A DNA stretch of 7,530 nt from CAIWAH01 sp043755815 (lineage in GTDB: Bacteria > Verrucomicrobiota > Verrucomicrobiia > Limisphaerales > UBA9464): contig JAYUSF010000048.1 of the NCBI GenBank assembly GCA_043755815.1, positions 1 to 7,530 on the forward strand. Direction: 5' to 3'. Below the pieces are notes generated by a model that ran no database searches, was not told where the DNA came from, and saw only the letters and a program-made list of their open reading frames with translations. A program made the translations under genes and the position numbers. Of this stretch, positions 6,540 through 7,530 are shown one piece after another. Each line of letters starts with the position of its first letter. The first letter of the stretch is position 1.

Positions 6540-7530
6540 TTACGGCAGGGTAATCGTGATCCGGTAGAATCGCGGTGTGACGCCGGACGGATCGGAGAAT
6601 CCCGCCAGGCCGGCGGTGGCATTGGCAACTCCACCAAATGATTGCCAATCACCGCTGGTCAATGAATCCCGCACCCAATAGTAGTAACTCCGACCGGCCA
6701 CTGCCTGGAATTCGACGGTAAAGCCGGCGGGCGTCATGAAGGCCGTCGGCCGGAATACACTGCCAGCCTGTTTCGGATGAGTGCCGGCGACATATTCGTC
6801 GCGGTTGGTCTGACCGTCGCCGTCGGGATCACCGTTGGCGCCGTCTGCGCCGGTGTTGGAACCGGTGTTCAAACCGAACTGGGTCTCCCATTCGTCTGGC
6901 AGGCCGTCGGCGTCGGCATCCGCCGGGCCGGCAACGTTGTCACCGGCATTGTTCTGACGTCCGGCGGTCGGAGTCGCGGCCTGCCAGTTGGCCGGATCGT
7001 TGCCGAACTGAATGCTGCGAAGGCGTTGGAGCGAATTGCCGGTTCCGGTCGCACCCGCGGGCCACGGGGCGAACGGGAAGTAGTCAATCGCCTCGGCACT
7101 GACGAAGGGCACTTCGCCGGCATTGGATGCCGGTGACCCGACGGGCTCATCGGGGCGCTTGAGCTTCAGGTGTTCGCCCAGGTTTTCGAGGATTCCGTCC
7201 CAGGGACCGAACACCGGCACTTCGGCCGGAACATTGAACTTGGTCCGGAAAGCCGCGACCGGAGTGTTCGGCAAGTCGGGGTCAAAGCCGACGATGAGGG
7301 CGAATCCGCCCGGCGGCAGGGTCACGGCCGCAGGAAAATCGAAGTCCACCCCTCCCCGCAGGCGCCAATGGTTGGTGGCGTGCAGCGGGTCAAACAACGG
7401 CAGCGGCGCGCCGGTGGCGTTCCGCACCTCGATAAACTCGTCGAGCGTGTTGTTGAAGAGGCCGGCGGGCGTCGGTTCGAAGTGAATCTCGGTGATCACC
7501 AGCGGACCGACCGTCGGACCGGAGTTCGCG
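6540..7530 (-). CDS. Lamin-tail-domain secreted/surface protein, C-terminal part (5' end outside window)
   Basis: The minus-strand frame is open from the right edge (reading ANSGPTVGPLVITEIHFEPT) to TAA at 6542-6540, giving 329 visible residues. A GTG at 7499 is an internal Val, not a start. The first ~185 visible residues form a lamin-tail (LTD) domain: GPLVITEIHFEP, then DEFIEVRNATGAPLPL, the WRLRGGVDFDFP strand, a PPGGFALIV strand, and a closing PTAGRQN. Next come two Asp-rich calcium-binding-type loops, DADADGLPDEWE and DPDGDGQTNRDEY, as in dockerin or thrombospondin type 3 repeats. The last ~70 residues form a beta domain (FTVEFQAVAGRSYYYWVRDSL ... RFYRITITLP) of a kind common at the ends of verrucomicrobial exoproteins. 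No PEP-CTERM or membrane anchor is seen. Such LTD modules often sit in very large proteins with CotH-like or adhesive domains, so most of the protein may be missing. Substrate and function are unknown. It is convergent with the A2M gene. Confidence 0.85.
   Translation of the reverse strand, partial: ANSGPTVGPLVITEIHFEPTPAGLFNNTLDEFIEVRNATGAPLPLFDPLHATNHWRLRGGVDFDFPAAVTLPPGGFALIVGFDPDLPNTPVAAFRTKFNVPAEVPVFGPWDGILENLGEHLKLKRPDEPVGSPASNAGEVPFVSAEAIDYFPFAPWPAGATGTGNSLQRLRSIQFGNDPANWQAATPTAGRQNNAGDNVAGPADADADGLPDEWETQFGLNTGSNTGADGANGDPDGDGQTNRDEYVAGTHPKQAGSVFRPTAFMTPAGFTVEFQAVAGRSYYYWVRDSLTSGDWQSFGGVANATAGLAGFSDPSGVTPRFYRITITLP

Noticed and set aside
5488..6648. Minus-strand open frame of 386 codons running from the lamin-tail gene across the gap into the A2M 3' end
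   Set aside because: It overlaps two well-supported genes in other frames and reads through the hairpin element; the translation shows no family features.
6777..7136. Plus-strand open frame opposite the lamin-tail gene
   Set aside because: Gly/Val-rich shadow of the Asp-rich repeat region on the other strand; no independent support.

Overview
The window looks like part of a GC-rich genome from the Verrucomicrobiota, probably the Pedosphaera/Limisphaerales side. This rests on a combination of features: a giant secreted alpha-2-macroglobulin (A2M) with a helical, TPR-like N-terminus; a lamin-tail-domain exoprotein with Asp-rich calcium-binding-type repeats and a C-terminal domain ending in an 'RFYR' strand; weak or absent Shine-Dalgarno sequences; and abundant small hairpin repeats. 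It is an inference from gene style, not from a phylogenetic marker.

Layout. Bases 1-45 (minus strand) hold the first 15 codons of an IS1-type zinc-ribbon transposase that runs off the left edge. Bases 46 to about 420 carry no convincing gene. They should include the outer end of that insertion sequence and then the 5' region of the A2M gene, with several small palindromes. Bases 421-6402 (plus strand) encode a 1993-residue bacterial A2M with a signal peptide, a helical repeat region, a chain of macroglobulin domains, a bait-like linker, a CTEQ thioester and C-terminal beta domains. Bases 6403-6539 are a short gap between convergent genes, filled almost entirely by a 121-bp hairpin element. 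Bases 6540-7530 (minus strand) are the C-terminal part of a lamin-tail-domain surface or secreted protein whose 5' end lies outside the window.

How the parts relate. The A2M is predicted to act outside the cytoplasmic membrane as a protease trap: a protease cuts the bait segment, the thioester is exposed, and the attacker is bound covalently. The usual proteobacterial partner, penicillin-binding protein 1C, is not in the window, and the gene appears to be transcribed alone. The lamin-tail protein is also extracytoplasmic, but it is convergent and shows no functional link to the A2M.

The most interesting signal is a family of 23-nt hairpin units. Each begins GGA(G/A)(C/T)(G/A)C and continues into a stem. 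The stem sequence differs from copy to copy while pairing is kept. Five such units occur here: three in the convergent intergenic gap and two, in inverted orientation, inside the A2M reading frame, where they are translated as an apparent in-frame insertion of about 20 residues.
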